Positions 17,236 through 26,075 of a DNA stretch of 64,000 bases are shown here, piece after piece. The notes beneath the pieces were generated by a model. That model did no database searches. It was not told the DNA's origin and saw only the letters and a list, made by a program, of their open reading frames with translations. The position numbers and the translations under genes were made by a program. How positions within the stretch are numbered: position 1 is the stretch's first letter; every line of letters begins with the position of its first letter. Source of the stretch: an uncultured Lachnospiraceae bacterium (GTDB lineage: Bacteria > Bacillota > Clostridia > Lachnospirales > Lachnospiraceae); assembly GCA_934292725.1 (NCBI GenBank), contig CAKQXY010000003.1, positions 62,001 to 126,000 of the forward strand, given 5' to 3'.

Positions 17236-17832
17236 TTAATTTGGTCTGCATTCTGCCTCATAGCATTCTTTCTGCGTCACAACAAAATCAAGTCGTCTGT
17301 CATGTGCTTCGTTTGGAATTGCCTCACAAAGCTGTTCCTCAAATGCATATCCAAATGTAACGGCTTTAGGATACATTTGCAGGTAGCGATCATAGTAACC
17401 GCCGCCGTAACCCATGCGCAGCCCATCACGTGTGAATGCACAGCCTGGTACAAGAATCAAGCTAGTTTCATCTGGCTGAACAATTGGACAATCCTCTCTA
17501 GGCTCTAAAATTCCATATGCCCCTTTTACACAATCATCTAATGACATAATACGGCAAAACACCATCTTGCCGCTTCCCTTCTCTCCATCCAAAAGGACTA
17601 CCCTTGGAACAGCAACACATTTTTGTTCAGCAAGTGCCTGCTCAATGACAGGCATTGTATCTGCCTCGCTGCGATATGCCATATAAGCAAAAATCATGCT
17701 GGCATTTTTGTAAGCTTTCGTTTCAAATAAATTTTTCGCGATCTGCGCGGATTTTTCCTGTCTATTCGTAATCTCAGCACGCCTTTTTAACGCAGATTTG
17801 CGAAACAAACGTTTCTCTTCTTCTATTGTCAT
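17236..17832 (-). CDS. 5-formyltetrahydrofolate cyclo-ligase
   Basis: Converts 5-formyl-THF to 5,10-methenyl-THF with ATP, feeding one-carbon metabolism. The 198-residue protein begins with the basic ATP-site region (KRLFRKSALKRRAEI) and carries the signature LRMGYGGGYYDRYL near residue 150. The ATG at 17832 has AAGGAG six bases upstream; the frame extends 14 codons further into the flavoprotein gene but that is unlikely to be used. It overlaps the tail end of 17847-19430 only in that unused extension. Confidence 0.92.
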   Translation of the reverse strand: MTIEEEKRLFRKSALKRRAEITNRQEKSAQIAKNLFETKAYKNASMIFAYMAYRSEADTMPVIEQALAEQKCVAVPRVVLLDGEKGSGKMVFCRIMSLDDCVKGAYGILEPREDCPIVQPDETSLILVPGCAFTRDGLRMGYGGGYYDRYLQMYPKAVTFGYAFEEQLCEAIPNEAHDRRLDFVVTQKECYEAECRPN

Positions 17833-17846
17833 ATGAAGCTCCTTCT

Positions 17847-19430
17847 TCACGGACAGAAACGCGCCGCAATCCACTCTGCTGCACGAATGCCATCCATCGC
17901 TGCTGATGTGATGCCGCCTGCATAGCCTGCGCCTTCACCACATGGATATAGTCCACGCACATTGCTCTCTCCATTTTCATCACGTACCATGCGAAGCGGT
18001 GATGAGGTGCGGCTCTCCACACCAAGCAAAAGCGCATCCTCCCTTGCAAATCCATGAATTTTGCGATCAAATGCTGGAATAGCTTCGCAAAGTGCATCAG
18101 TAAGCGGCTTTGGAAGCACTTGATTTAAATCGGCAAATGCATATGCACCCTTTGTGCATGGCTTGACTTCTCCGAGTCCAGTTGAGATACGTCCTTCTTT
18201 AAAATCACCAAACAGCTGAAGCGGAATTTTGCTGTTTCCTGCACGGTATGCTGCCTGCTCAAGGCTGCGCTGGAAGGCTACACCTCCCATATAAGACGCA
18301 TCTGGAAAATCCTGCGGTGTAACAGTGACAATAAGCGCCGAATTTGCATTCTTGCTGTCACGCGCATGATAACTCATTCCGTTTACGGCAAGGCCGCCCT
18401 TCTCACTTGATGCATTGACTACAAAACCGCCTGGACACATACAAAAACTGTACACACCACGACCGTTTTCTGCCTGATGCGTCAGCTTATAGCTGGCTGC
18501 GCCAAGTGACGAAACATGTGCGGCTCCATATTGTGAGAAATTGATCATCTCCTGTGGATGCTCAATACGCACACCTACAGCAAATGATTTTGGTTCCATA
18601 TGAATATGCTTTCCAAGCATGGCAAATGTATCGCGCGCACTATGTCCTGTCGCAAGGACAAGTGTCTCACATGCAATATACTCGGTCTGATTTACCCAGA
18701 TTCCAACAAGTGCACCATCTCTTACATCAAGATCTGTCATACAGCTGTCAAAACGTACTTCTCCGCCATACTCTAGGATGCTCTTTCTCATACTTACAAT
18801 TACATTCTTTAACACATCAGTTCCAATGTGAGGCTTTTGCTGATATAAAATTTCTTCTGGTGCACCATGCTCAACAAAAATTTCTAACACCTTGCGATTT
18901 CTCATAAGCTTATCTTTGACAAGTGTGTTCAACTTTCCATCTGAAAATGTACCTGCACCGCCTTCTCCAAATGAAACATTTGTCTTCTCATCAAGCTCTC
19001 CTGTTTCCCAGAAATGCTCAACTTTTTTAGAACGATTATCTACATCAGCACCTCTCTCCAAAAGAAGAGGACGGTATCCATGCTGTGCGAGCAGATAACC
19101 GCAGAAAAGTCCTGCCGGTCCTGTTCCTATGATTACAGGGCGATGTTTTTGCTGCAGTACTCCTTCCTTTGGAAATGTGTATGTCTGCCCGGAGGCAATT
19201 GTAATTGATGGATTATGCAGTTTTTTTACAATTGTCCGTTCATTGTCCACCTCTGCCTCGATAAGATAGACAAAGAAAAGCTCTGGCTTTTTTCTTGCAT
19301 CAATAGACTGGCGCAGAATCTTCCAACTCTTTAAATGACTGCGTGATATTTTCAGTTGCTTACATATTTTTTCTTCCAGCTCTTCTTTGCTGTGACCGCA
19401 TGGAAGCTTTAATGAATTGATCTGTATCAT
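17847..19430 (-). CDS. FAD-dependent dehydrogenase-like flavoprotein
   Basis: Flavoprotein of the uncharacterised FAD-dependent dehydrogenase group (COG2509-like), 527 aa. After an N-terminal alpha/beta domain of about 90 residues the FAD Rossmann motif VIIGTGPAGLFCGYLLAQ appears, then ERG, a glycine-rich NVSFGEGGAGTFSDGKLNT and, near the C-terminus, LYPCGEGAGYAGGITSAAMDG, which closes the FAD site. Several Cys (including CMCPGG) are present. Its ATG overlaps the previous gene's TGA. The natural reaction of this family is not known to me; the two adjacent flavoproteins are commonly neighbours in Clostridia. Confidence 0.88.
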   Translation of the reverse strand: MIQINSLKLPCGHSKEELEEKICKQLKISRSHLKSWKILRQSIDARKKPELFFVYLIEAEVDNERTIVKKLHNPSITIASGQTYTFPKEGVLQQKHRPVIIGTGPAGLFCGYLLAQHGYRPLLLERGADVDNRSKKVEHFWETGELDEKTNVSFGEGGAGTFSDGKLNTLVKDKLMRNRKVLEIFVEHGAPEEILYQQKPHIGTDVLKNVIVSMRKSILEYGGEVRFDSCMTDLDVRDGALVGIWVNQTEYIACETLVLATGHSARDTFAMLGKHIHMEPKSFAVGVRIEHPQEMINFSQYGAAHVSSLGAASYKLTHQAENGRGVYSFCMCPGGFVVNASSEKGGLAVNGMSYHARDSKNANSALIVTVTPQDFPDASYMGGVAFQRSLEQAAYRAGNSKIPLQLFGDFKEGRISTGLGEVKPCTKGAYAFADLNQVLPKPLTDALCEAIPAFDRKIHGFAREDALLLGVESRTSSPLRMVRDENGESNVRGLYPCGEGAGYAGGITSAAMDGIRAAEWIAARFCP

Positions 19431-20668
19431 CTATTTTTCCTCTGTTTTCCAATTTTATTTGCCGCTGCTTTTCCGGCAATTGTGCCTGTTGCCCATGCCC
19501 AGTGCAAATTGTAACCGCCGCAGATACCATCCACATCAAGGACCTCTCCTGTCAGATATAGCCCTGGCACATTCACGCATTCCATTGTTGACGGATCAAT
19601 TTCTCTAAGGTCAACACCGCCGGCACATACCTGTGACTGACTGATTGGATTAGTTTTCGTAATTGTAATGCGGTATTCTTTTGCAAGTGCTGCAAGATTA
19701 TCGCAGTCTGCCAGCCTCATTGGTCTGTCAATTGCAATTCTTGCCTTTTTGCAAAGTGCATGTACAAGCTTTGAGTTCCATAATCCGCACAGCTGTCCCT
19801 GTGCACTTCGTTCTGTAAAGCCTGCACGCACACGAAGTTCTTCTAACAGCTCATTTTTTGTCATGGACGGCATAAAATCAATAATCGCTTCTGTCTTTTT
19901 CTTTTTTAATAATGAATATGATGCGTAGCGGCTAACCTGAAAGACTGGGATTCCAGAAATTCCATAATCTGTCAGCTGTACTTCTCCCTTATCCTTACTC
20001 ATACACTTTCCATCAGAAAGAAGTGACACAGCTGCCTGCACGCGCACACCGCTCCAAATCTTCCCAATCGGATCTTTTTCCTGAACAAGTGCCGTGAGTG
20101 CTGGAACTGTTGGCTGTACTTTTAAGCCAAGTGTACGGCAAAAATCTTGGGGATCGGTAAGCTTTCCTTCCTTCATTCCAGCAAGACTTCCTGCCGCAAT
20201 TATCAATACACGGCTCTCAAAATGCTCTCCCTGTGACGTAACAGCTATAAATTCATTGTTTTTATTTTTTATCTGCTTAACTGGTGAATCTGTATGTATC
20301 ACAATACCAAGCCGCTTTGCTTCCATCAAAAGACATTCTGCAACTGATGCTGCCTGTCCAGATGACGGATAATAATAGCCATCGCGTTCACTTGGCCAAA
20401 TACCAAGCTCCTTCAAATAGGTAATCGCCGCAGACGGCGGATACTGTGAAAGAACATCTTCTGCCTGGCCAATAAAAGCACTTCTATAACAGGAAAGTGC
20501 CATTTTTTCATTTGTATAATTACATTTTCCATTTCCTGTCGCCAGGATTTTTTTTGCCGGGCGATCCTGTGCCTCAAGAATATGCACCTCGCATCCGCCG
20601 CGGGCGGCATATATCGCAGCCGTCAATCCTGACGCGCCCGCTCCAATGACAAGTACCTGTGTTTTCAT
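19427..20668 (-). CDS. NAD(P)/FAD-dependent oxidoreductase, HI0933 family
   Basis: HI0933-like (BaiN-type) flavoprotein of 413 aa. The FAD-binding GxGxxG is VIGAGASGLTAAIYAARGG at residues 6-24; KILATGNGKCNYTN and the C-terminal QVCAGGVDLREIDPSTME and GEVLDVDGICGGYNLHWAWATG are characteristic. Some relatives are reported to act on bile-acid intermediates, but that cannot be inferred for this one. Start chosen at the ATG with AAAGGAA upstream (MKTQVLV), eight codons inside the open frame. Its first 95 bases overlap the 3' end of the unknown gene upstream. Confidence 0.88.
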   Translation of the reverse strand: MKTQVLVIGAGASGLTAAIYAARGGCEVHILEAQDRPAKKILATGNGKCNYTNEKMALSCYRSAFIGQAEDVLSQYPPSAAITYLKELGIWPSERDGYYYPSSGQAASVAECLLMEAKRLGIVIHTDSPVKQIKNKNNEFIAVTSQGEHFESRVLIIAAGSLAGMKEGKLTDPQDFCRTLGLKVQPTVPALTALVQEKDPIGKIWSGVRVQAAVSLLSDGKCMSKDKGEVQLTDYGISGIPVFQVSRYASYSLLKKKKTEAIIDFMPSMTKNELLEELRVRAGFTERSAQGQLCGLWNSKLVHALCKKARIAIDRPMRLADCDNLAALAKEYRITITKTNPISQSQVCAGGVDLREIDPSTMECVNVPGLYLTGEVLDVDGICGGYNLHWAWATGTIAGKAAANKIGKQRKNR

Positions 20669-21158
20669 TAAAGTTTTCCTTTCCATGTACAAATGTATTT
20701 TGACTAGTTACATATTTCCTAATCCTAAGTGTACACCAGTCCATCTCAATAAGCTCACACCTAATACATCCTCGTACATCATCTTTCTCTTCCATGTGAG
20801 ACGGATCTGATAAAAAAAGACGAAGTTCCTCTTCATTCATCCCTTCCAAACGTATATCCCAATATGGTTCTACAAAAAGCAGCTGTCCTGTATCGACACT
20901 GTACTCTTCCAGAAAAATATCCATCTGTGCATTCACGCGCACCTCACTCTCTGATTTTGGAGGCAAACGTATTAAAATCTCTTTTTGTTCTTTCTCTGCC
21001 AACATATTTTTTGCTGCATGCCTTGTTATAAAAAAGCTTGTCTGCTCAATCATTAGAAAGAATGCCGCAACAGAAAGAAAACGAATTGCATACTTCACAC
21101 AAATACTCCTTTTGCCAAGTTTTACTTTTATGTAAAGTATGGATTCGTTTTCATTCAT
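20574..21158 (-). CDS. Unknown membrane-anchored protein, C-terminus overlapping next gene
   Basis: I do not recognise the family. The 194-residue frame has one N-terminal membrane anchor (YAIRFLSVAAFFLMIEQTSFFI, about residues 23-44) and an acidic extracytoplasmic portion (EYSVDTGQLLFVEPYWD, EGMNEEELRLFLSDP). It lies 14 bp after the SpoVB-like gene in the same direction, so it is probably co-transcribed. The last 31 residues or so overlap the flavoprotein gene in another frame and become rich in Arg, Gly and Cys, unlike the rest, which suggests that the ancestral stop has been lost or a frameshift extends it. A BofC-like function crossed my mind but I see no matching motif. Confidence 0.6.
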   Translation of the reverse strand: MNENESILYIKVKLGKRSICVKYAIRFLSVAAFFLMIEQTSFFITRHAAKNMLAEKEQKEILIRLPPKSESEVRVNAQMDIFLEEYSVDTGQLLFVEPYWDIRLEGMNEEELRLFLSDPSHMEEKDDVRGCIRCELIEMDWCTLRIRKYVTSQNTFVHGKENFNENTGTCHWSGRVRIDGCDICRPRRMRGAYS

Positions 21159-21172
21159 TTATACCTATAAAC

Positions 21173-22810
21173 TTACATCAGTCTGCATTTTTTTGCAATG
21201 CGAATCAAAGATCTTCCCTTTGGCAGATCTTTCATGACGCTCTCTGTAAGAAGCTTACATTTAACTGCAACTGCAAAATATACAATGACTGCCACTACCA
21301 CAGATATCAGCATCGGAATTGCTTTTCCTAAAAACTGGTTCAGCAGCTGATAACATCCAAAGCAGACAATGCCCATAATTCCAGAGGCAGCTGCCGGCTT
21401 TACAAATAATGTGATCACATCTGGGCGATATTCCAAAATCTTGCCGATGGAATAGAAATTCAGGATTGTAATAACAAGCGCATAGATAACATAGCTGATA
21501 ATAACGCCGTAAATACCCATGTTAAAGCCAAGACAAAGAATTAATAATACCACAACATGAACTGCCATCGCAATCAGAGAGTGGCAGACTGGAAGATTCA
21601 TTCTGTCAATTCCCTGAAGAATTGAGTTTGTGATGGTAGAAAATGAGAATGTGATAACGGCTGGGCAGACAACCTGAAGATAAGTGCTTGCAGCGCTTGT
21701 GTCACCAGAAAATAATGTCTTGATAATTGGATTTGCTAGTACAAGCAAACCAACGGCAGACGGAAATGCCAGTATTGAAATAAACCTAAGAATTGCATGA
21801 ACTTTTGACTTTGCAGTCTGCTCATCTCCAAGAGCATATGCAGCTGTCAGCGTTGGAACAAGCGATACTGCCATCGCTGAGGAGATAGATACTGGAATAT
21901 GAACTAAAAGCAGAGCCTTTGCATTGTAGGCACCCCACATGCTGTCCTTTACATCCTCCATGCCCTTTGAAGCCATGATGTTGTTAAACAAGCTTCCATC
22001 TACCAGCTCAATCAAATTATAAAGTGCAGTGCTTAAGATAACTGGAAGTGCAATAGAAAGCATCAGACGAAAAATATCGCCATACTCCTGCTGTGTTCCT
22101 GTCTTATCACGGCTAATATTAACTGCCAGAATCTTTCTGTATGCCACAAACAAAATAAAGCAAAAGATCAAGCCTGCCAGTGCACCGGCACCAGTTCCTA
22201 TTGCGCCGCCTGCTGCACCCCATGCGTAGCCTAAATCAGTCGTACCGCGTGCAGCATCCATTCCGTGGCCAAAATCAAACAGAAAATATGCAAATACAAC
22301 TGACATGATCGCATTGATCAGTCCCTCTACAATCTGTGAAACTGCTGTTGGAAGTGTATTTTGAAGTCCCTGGAAGAAACCTCTAAATACACCAAGAAGC
22401 GCCATAATCAAAATGGTCGGTGCCATAAAACGAAGCGCAATAGCCGCCAGCTCACTGTGGAAAAATACCCTTGTAAAAAACTGCGCACCAATTAATACTA
22501 TCAAACCAAATGTCGTGCCAATACCGATTGCAAATGCAATTGCACATATAAATACTCTCTTTACATTGCGCCACTGACCCAATTGTGCCTTTGCAGAAAC
22601 CATCTTTGACACGGCAAGCGGAAGACTGTATGAGGACAGCAGCAATAAAATTGTATAAACGCTGTACGCATACGAATAAAATCCATTTCCCTTGTCTCCA
22701 ATAATCGCCGTCATAGGAATACGGTAAATCATTCCCATGACACGCACCAATATTGACGCAACCGCCAGAATACTTCCCTGTGCGATAAAATCATTTTTCT
22801 TTTTTTCCAT
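21173..22810 (-). CDS. SpoVB/MurJ-like polysaccharide flippase (MOP superfamily)
   Basis: Polytopic membrane protein of 545 aa with about 14 segments, of the SpoVB/YtgP group of MOP exporters that flip lipid-linked oligosaccharides. The opening AQGSILAVASILVRVMGMIYRIPM and the following GDKGNGFYSYAYSVYTILLLLSS are typical of SpoVB-like proteins, as is the GFFQGLQNTLPTAVSQIVEG segment. It starts at an ATG preceded by AGGGAAG. Whether it acts as the lipid II flippase, in cortex synthesis or in polysaccharide export cannot be decided; several paralogues are usual in these bacteria. Confidence 0.85.
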   Translation of the reverse strand: MEKKKNDFIAQGSILAVASILVRVMGMIYRIPMTAIIGDKGNGFYSYAYSVYTILLLLSSYSLPLAVSKMVSAKAQLGQWRNVKRVFICAIAFAIGIGTTFGLIVLIGAQFFTRVFFHSELAAIALRFMAPTILIMALLGVFRGFFQGLQNTLPTAVSQIVEGLINAIMSVVFAYFLFDFGHGMDAARGTTDLGYAWGAAGGAIGTGAGALAGLIFCFILFVAYRKILAVNISRDKTGTQQEYGDIFRLMLSIALPVILSTALYNLIELVDGSLFNNIMASKGMEDVKDSMWGAYNAKALLLVHIPVSISSAMAVSLVPTLTAAYALGDEQTAKSKVHAILRFISILAFPSAVGLLVLANPIIKTLFSGDTSAASTYLQVVCPAVITFSFSTITNSILQGIDRMNLPVCHSLIAMAVHVVVLLILCLGFNMGIYGVIISYVIYALVITILNFYSIGKILEYRPDVITLFVKPAAASGIMGIVCFGCYQLLNQFLGKAIPMLISVVVAVIVYFAVAVKCKLLTESVMKDLPKGRSLIRIAKKCRLM

Positions 22811-22852
22811 TACAAAATCTTCCCTTTCCTGCCGCCAATCTTTCTTTTAGGC

Positions 22853-23350
22853 TTATCTGAGAATTGATAATCCGTTCAATATCTCTCTTTGGCGAGCCTC
22901 CATCTGCTCGCGTTCTTCTTCTTCCATATGGTCATAGCCAAACAGATGAAGCATACTGTGTGCCACTAAAAAGCCCAATTCGCGCTCTAATGAATGACCA
23001 TAGCTTTCGGCCTGCTCATATACCTTGTCCACTGATATGATAATATCACCAAGCACAAGCTCTCCCGTTTCAAAATTAAAATAATCCTCTGACGCATCTT
23101 CCAGCGGATCAAAATTCGCCGGCTTATCGTAATCGACCATCGGAAATGATAAGACATCTGTTGGACGGTCAATTCCACGGTATTCCTTATTGATCTTATG
23201 AATTTCATCATTATTTGTCAACAGTACATTGACCTCTGCCTCATACGGGCACTTCTCATAATCCATGCAGCCCATAACAACACGTTCAATTAACGCCTTG
23301 TAGTCAAATGGCAGCTTTTTTGAAGCTTCATTCTCAATTGTAATTGTCAT
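22853..23350 (-). CDS. ybeY: Endoribonuclease YbeY / rRNA maturation factor
   Basis: Single-strand endoribonuclease for 16S rRNA 3' maturation and 70S quality control. The zinc site HSMLHLFGYDH (HxxxHxxGxDH) is near residue 130, and RGIDRPTDVLSFPM with ELVLGDIIIS are conserved. I chose the ATG of MTITIENEAS (165 aa, GGAG five bases upstream); the frame extends 30 codons into phoH with no conserved content. Follows phoH by 10 bp, as in most Firmicutes. Confidence 0.95.
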   Translation of the reverse strand: MTITIENEASKKLPFDYKALIERVVMGCMDYEKCPYEAEVNVLLTNNDEIHKINKEYRGIDRPTDVLSFPMVDYDKPANFDPLEDASEDYFNFETGELVLGDIIISVDKVYEQAESYGHSLERELGFLVAHSMLHLFGYDHMEEEEREQMEARQREILNGLSILR

Positions 23351-23360
23351 ACTCTCTCCA

Positions 23361-24374
23361 TCAGCCTCTTGGCTTTCTCGTTTTTTCTTCATGCTCTTTC
23401 GCACGCATTTTGCTGTTTTGCTTATTTTCGTAATCCTCATAAGCTTTTACGATTTTCTGAACAAGCGGATGACGAACAACATCGCGGTTATCAAGATAGA
23501 CAAATCCGATATCATCCACATTCTTTAAAACCTTAATTGCCACATCAAGACCAGACGGTGTACCTGCCGGAAGGTCTTTTTGCGTCATATCTCCTGTGAT
23601 AATGACTTTTGATCCAAAACCAATACGTGTCAAAAACATCTTCATCTGAGCAGGTGTCGTATTCTGTGCCTCATCCAATATAATATAGGAGTTATCTAGT
23701 GTACGTCCTCTCATGTAAGCAAGCGGTGCCACTTCTATAAGACCCTTCTCCTGATTGTTAATAAAGCTTTCTGCACCCATAATCTGATACAATGCATCAT
23801 ATAATGGACGCAGGTAAGGATCGATTTTACTTTGCAGATCACCAGGCAAAAATCCCAGCTTCTCACCAGCCTCAATTGCCGGACGCGTCAGAATAATACG
23901 GCTGACCTCCTGCTTTTTAAATGCGTCAATTGCCATCGCCATTGCCAGATATGTTTTTCCAGTTCCTGCCGGGCCAACGCCAAATACAATCATTTTGTTT
24001 CGTATTTCGTCAACGTACTTCTTTTGTCCAACGGTCTTTGGCTTTACTGGCTTTCCAGAGATCGTGCGGCAGATGATTTCCTTATCAATCTCAAGTACAT
24101 CACTGCTTTTCTCGGAAAAAGACATTGAAATCGTATAATCAACATTCTGCTCAGTCACAGTGTTTCCTCTTCGTGACAATTCAAGCAGCGTATCCACAAC
24201 GCTTCGCGCCTTACCAACTGCCTCTTCTGTTCCTGAAAGACGAATCGTTTCACCCCGGTTTACAAACGTTACACCAAAGGCACGTTCAATCTTTTTTATA
24301 TTACAGTCAAACTGTCCAAATACATTCAGCTGATGGGCAGCCGGTATTTCCATAACTGCTTGCGCAACACTCAT
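23361..24374 (-). CDS. phoH: PhoH-like ATPase (PhoH/PhoL)
   Basis: PhoH family P-loop ATPase with predicted RNA-related function (337 aa). An N-terminal KH-like/PhoH1 region (residues 1-80) is followed by Walker A FGVGPAGTGKTYLAMAMA near residue 133 and Walker B SYIILDEAQNTTPAQMKMFLTR near 230. The C-terminus is basic and charged. Its adjacency to ybeY and location after yqfC-yqfD reproduce the conserved Firmicute block, supporting a role in RNA handling. Confidence 0.94.
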   Translation of the reverse strand: MSVAQAVMEIPAAHQLNVFGQFDCNIKKIERAFGVTFVNRGETIRLSGTEEAVGKARSVVDTLLELSRRGNTVTEQNVDYTISMSFSEKSSDVLEIDKEIICRTISGKPVKPKTVGQKKYVDEIRNKMIVFGVGPAGTGKTYLAMAMAIDAFKKQEVSRIILTRPAIEAGEKLGFLPGDLQSKIDPYLRPLYDALYQIMGAESFINNQEKGLIEVAPLAYMRGRTLDNSYIILDEAQNTTPAQMKMFLTRIGFGSKVIITGDMTQKDLPAGTPSGLDVAIKVLKNVDDIGFVYLDNRDVVRHPLVQKIVKAYEDYENKQNSKMRAKEHEEKTRKPRG

Positions 24375-24390
24375 ACATTAACCTCACTTG

Positions 24391-25596
24391 TTACTCTTGT
24401 TTTTGCAGTTCCTGCACTTGCGATTCCAGATCACATTTCTCTGATGCATTTGCTTCAAGAAGGAACTGCACATTCATTCGATAGTCTTTCGGACCACTTT
24501 CTATTGTAACATTATTTTCAATTATTTCCACCCCTAATTTTTCCAATTGAATAATAAATTCAAGATATTTTTGGTCTGCCTGCTTTTTAAGGCTCTCATC
24601 ATCATAGCAAACCGTCGCGTTTTCATACTTCATAAGGCAATATTCTTCATTATAAAAGGGCAGATAAAAATGTTCAAAAAGCTTCCATTGATGCTGCTCA
24701 ATATATAATTCTTCCTGATCTGACGCCATAAGACTTTGCGGCAGACAAAAGCGATGACCAAACAAAACAAGCCCCGAATGCACCTGCTTTGACGTATAAT
24801 GTCTGACAGTCTGACTTCGGGGTATTGTAATTTCAATATTCTCCTCATATTTAATCCACACATCAGCTGAGGCATTTGTCTTCTCATACCCCACAATTTC
24901 CTGTGAATCATTGTAAATAGGAAGCAGTCCTGACACCAAAAGATCTCCTTTTTCGACTTGATCTCCCTTTTTGACAAGCGGTGTTCCCCGCCTTGTGATC
25001 ATCCTCGTAATAATTCCGCTTTTTGACGCCTTAAGACTGCATGGCGTTTGCTCCTTTTCTTTTGCTGAAGCAGTATTATTTTCTTCTATCTCTACAACAA
25101 GTCTCGTGCCTTCTAAACGCGCTGATACCCATGTAATATCATCAAACTCATTGCGAAGCCGTTTTTCCAGTCTGTCACAAGCCACACTTGAAATCTTCAT
25201 ACCTGGTTTGTAGCCCTCATTTTTGACAAACTGTAAAAGATAGCTGTCTGTGTAGCGCATATTCCCTGCAAAATCAATATCCCATACAAACAAAGACATA
25301 ACATATAAAGCGGCAAATGCCAGTATGCCACAGCAAATTCCCACACGGCTTTTTCTTGTTTTCTTCCACAAAAAATAAGGGCCTCGCTTTTCAAGAATAC
25401 GGATAGAAACATCCGCCTTTGTACGCAGACGACACAGTTTCAAGAAATCTTTCGCCTTCACAACTGCCTCTATACCTGATGGTTTTCTGCGTACCTGATA
25501 CAAAACTAAACCATGAAACGATACTATATTTAAAAAGCGTTCTGTCTCTGATCCGCTTACGCTGATCAAAACATGATTTGACCATCCATTCTTCAA
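24391..25596 (-). CDS. yqfD: Sporulation protein YqfD
   Basis: YqfD/SpoIV-type sporulation membrane protein (401 aa). One membrane segment (GICCGILAFAALYVMSLFVWDIDFAGN, about residues 85-110) is flanked by an N-terminal cytoplasmic domain and a long external domain with a POTRA-like beginning (LLQFVKNEGYKPGMKISSV) followed by KSGIITRMITRRGTPLVKKGD. The start is a TTG with GGTGAGAAG upstream. It is followed by phoH by 16 bp and preceded by yqfC, as in B. subtilis. Confidence 0.9.
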   Translation of the reverse strand: MKNGWSNHVLISVSGSETERFLNIVSFHGLVLYQVRRKPSGIEAVVKAKDFLKLCRLRTKADVSIRILEKRGPYFLWKKTRKSRVGICCGILAFAALYVMSLFVWDIDFAGNMRYTDSYLLQFVKNEGYKPGMKISSVACDRLEKRLRNEFDDITWVSARLEGTRLVVEIEENNTASAKEKEQTPCSLKASKSGIITRMITRRGTPLVKKGDQVEKGDLLVSGLLPIYNDSQEIVGYEKTNASADVWIKYEENIEITIPRSQTVRHYTSKQVHSGLVLFGHRFCLPQSLMASDQEELYIEQHQWKLFEHFYLPFYNEEYCLMKYENATVCYDDESLKKQADQKYLEFIIQLEKLGVEIIENNVTIESGPKDYRMNVQFLLEANASEKCDLESQVQELQKQE

Positions 25597-25631
25597 CTTC
25601 TCACCGCCATTTCAGCCCTGCTTTCAAATGC

Positions 25632-25961
25632 TCATTCCTCGTAGCAGATTGATGTAATGCACCCTGTCACCTTAACCTCCTCTGATGCAAAGTAGGCCAT
25701 TGCCAAACAGCGCCCTGTTATTCTAATTCGATGTCTTCCTGTCTGGATACATATCTCATTTTCCTGGCATGAAATAAGCTTTTTAAAATTTCTCACCTGC
25801 ATTTCACTGTTTCCTGACAGCTGCGTCAGCTCTGCCCCCATCACTACATCTTTAGGCAAATGAAGGCAATCTACCACGTGCTCCGCTCTTTGTTTTTTCA
25901 CATCACGTTTTATCTGATACTTTTTCTGCTTTCGCATCCTTTTTTTCATGTTTCGTTTCAT
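25632..25961 (-). CDS. yqfC: Sporulation protein YqfC (YabP/YqfC family)
   Basis: YabP/YqfC family protein of 109 aa. After a basic N-terminus (KKRMRKQKKYQIKRDVKKQ) comes the small beta-rich family domain: LPKDVVMGAELTQLSGNSEM, VRNFKKLISCQENEICIQTG and the closing FASEEVKVTGCITSICYE. It is the first gene of yqfC-yqfD-phoH-ybeY and has a sigma-E-like promoter about 30 bp upstream, consistent with mother-cell expression. Confidence 0.9.
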   Translation of the reverse strand: MKRNMKKRMRKQKKYQIKRDVKKQRAEHVVDCLHLPKDVVMGAELTQLSGNSEMQVRNFKKLISCQENEICIQTGRHRIRITGRCLAMAYFASEEVKVTGCITSICYEE

Positions 25962-25991
25962 GGCAATGACCTGTTTATTTGTTCTTACGCC

Positions 25992-26020
25992 AATCTATGC
26001 ACCCCACACATAATTTATGC
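25992..26020 (-). promoter_or_regulatory. Sigma-E-like promoter of yqfC-yqfD
   Basis: Minus-strand GCATAAA (26014-26020), 14 bp spacer, then CATAGATT (25992-25999), seven of eight positions matching the sigma-E -10 consensus CATACAHT. The predicted start lies about 25 bp before the yqfC ATG. The -35 overlaps the left arm of the hairpin at 26017-26060. Confidence 0.6.
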
Positions 26021-26060
26021 CAGGCTTGAACGGACAATATTTCCGAACCAAGCCTGGCAT
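26017..26060. terminator. Strong hairpin between GH20 gene and yqfC
   Basis: Perfect 12-bp arms ATGCCAGGCTTG (26017-26028) and CAAGCCTGGCAT (26049-26060) with an inner CGGA/TCCG pairing. It lies 16 bp beyond the GH20 stop and likely ends the glycan operon, but neither strand has a proper T-run, so it may be an imperfect terminator or an mRNA-stabilising stem. Confidence 0.5.
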
Positions 26061-26075
26061 ATTCATTATTTTAAC

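Noticed and set aside
20574..21158. BofC-like sporulation regulator
   Set aside because: Size and N-terminal anchor are compatible, but no BofC motif could be recognised.
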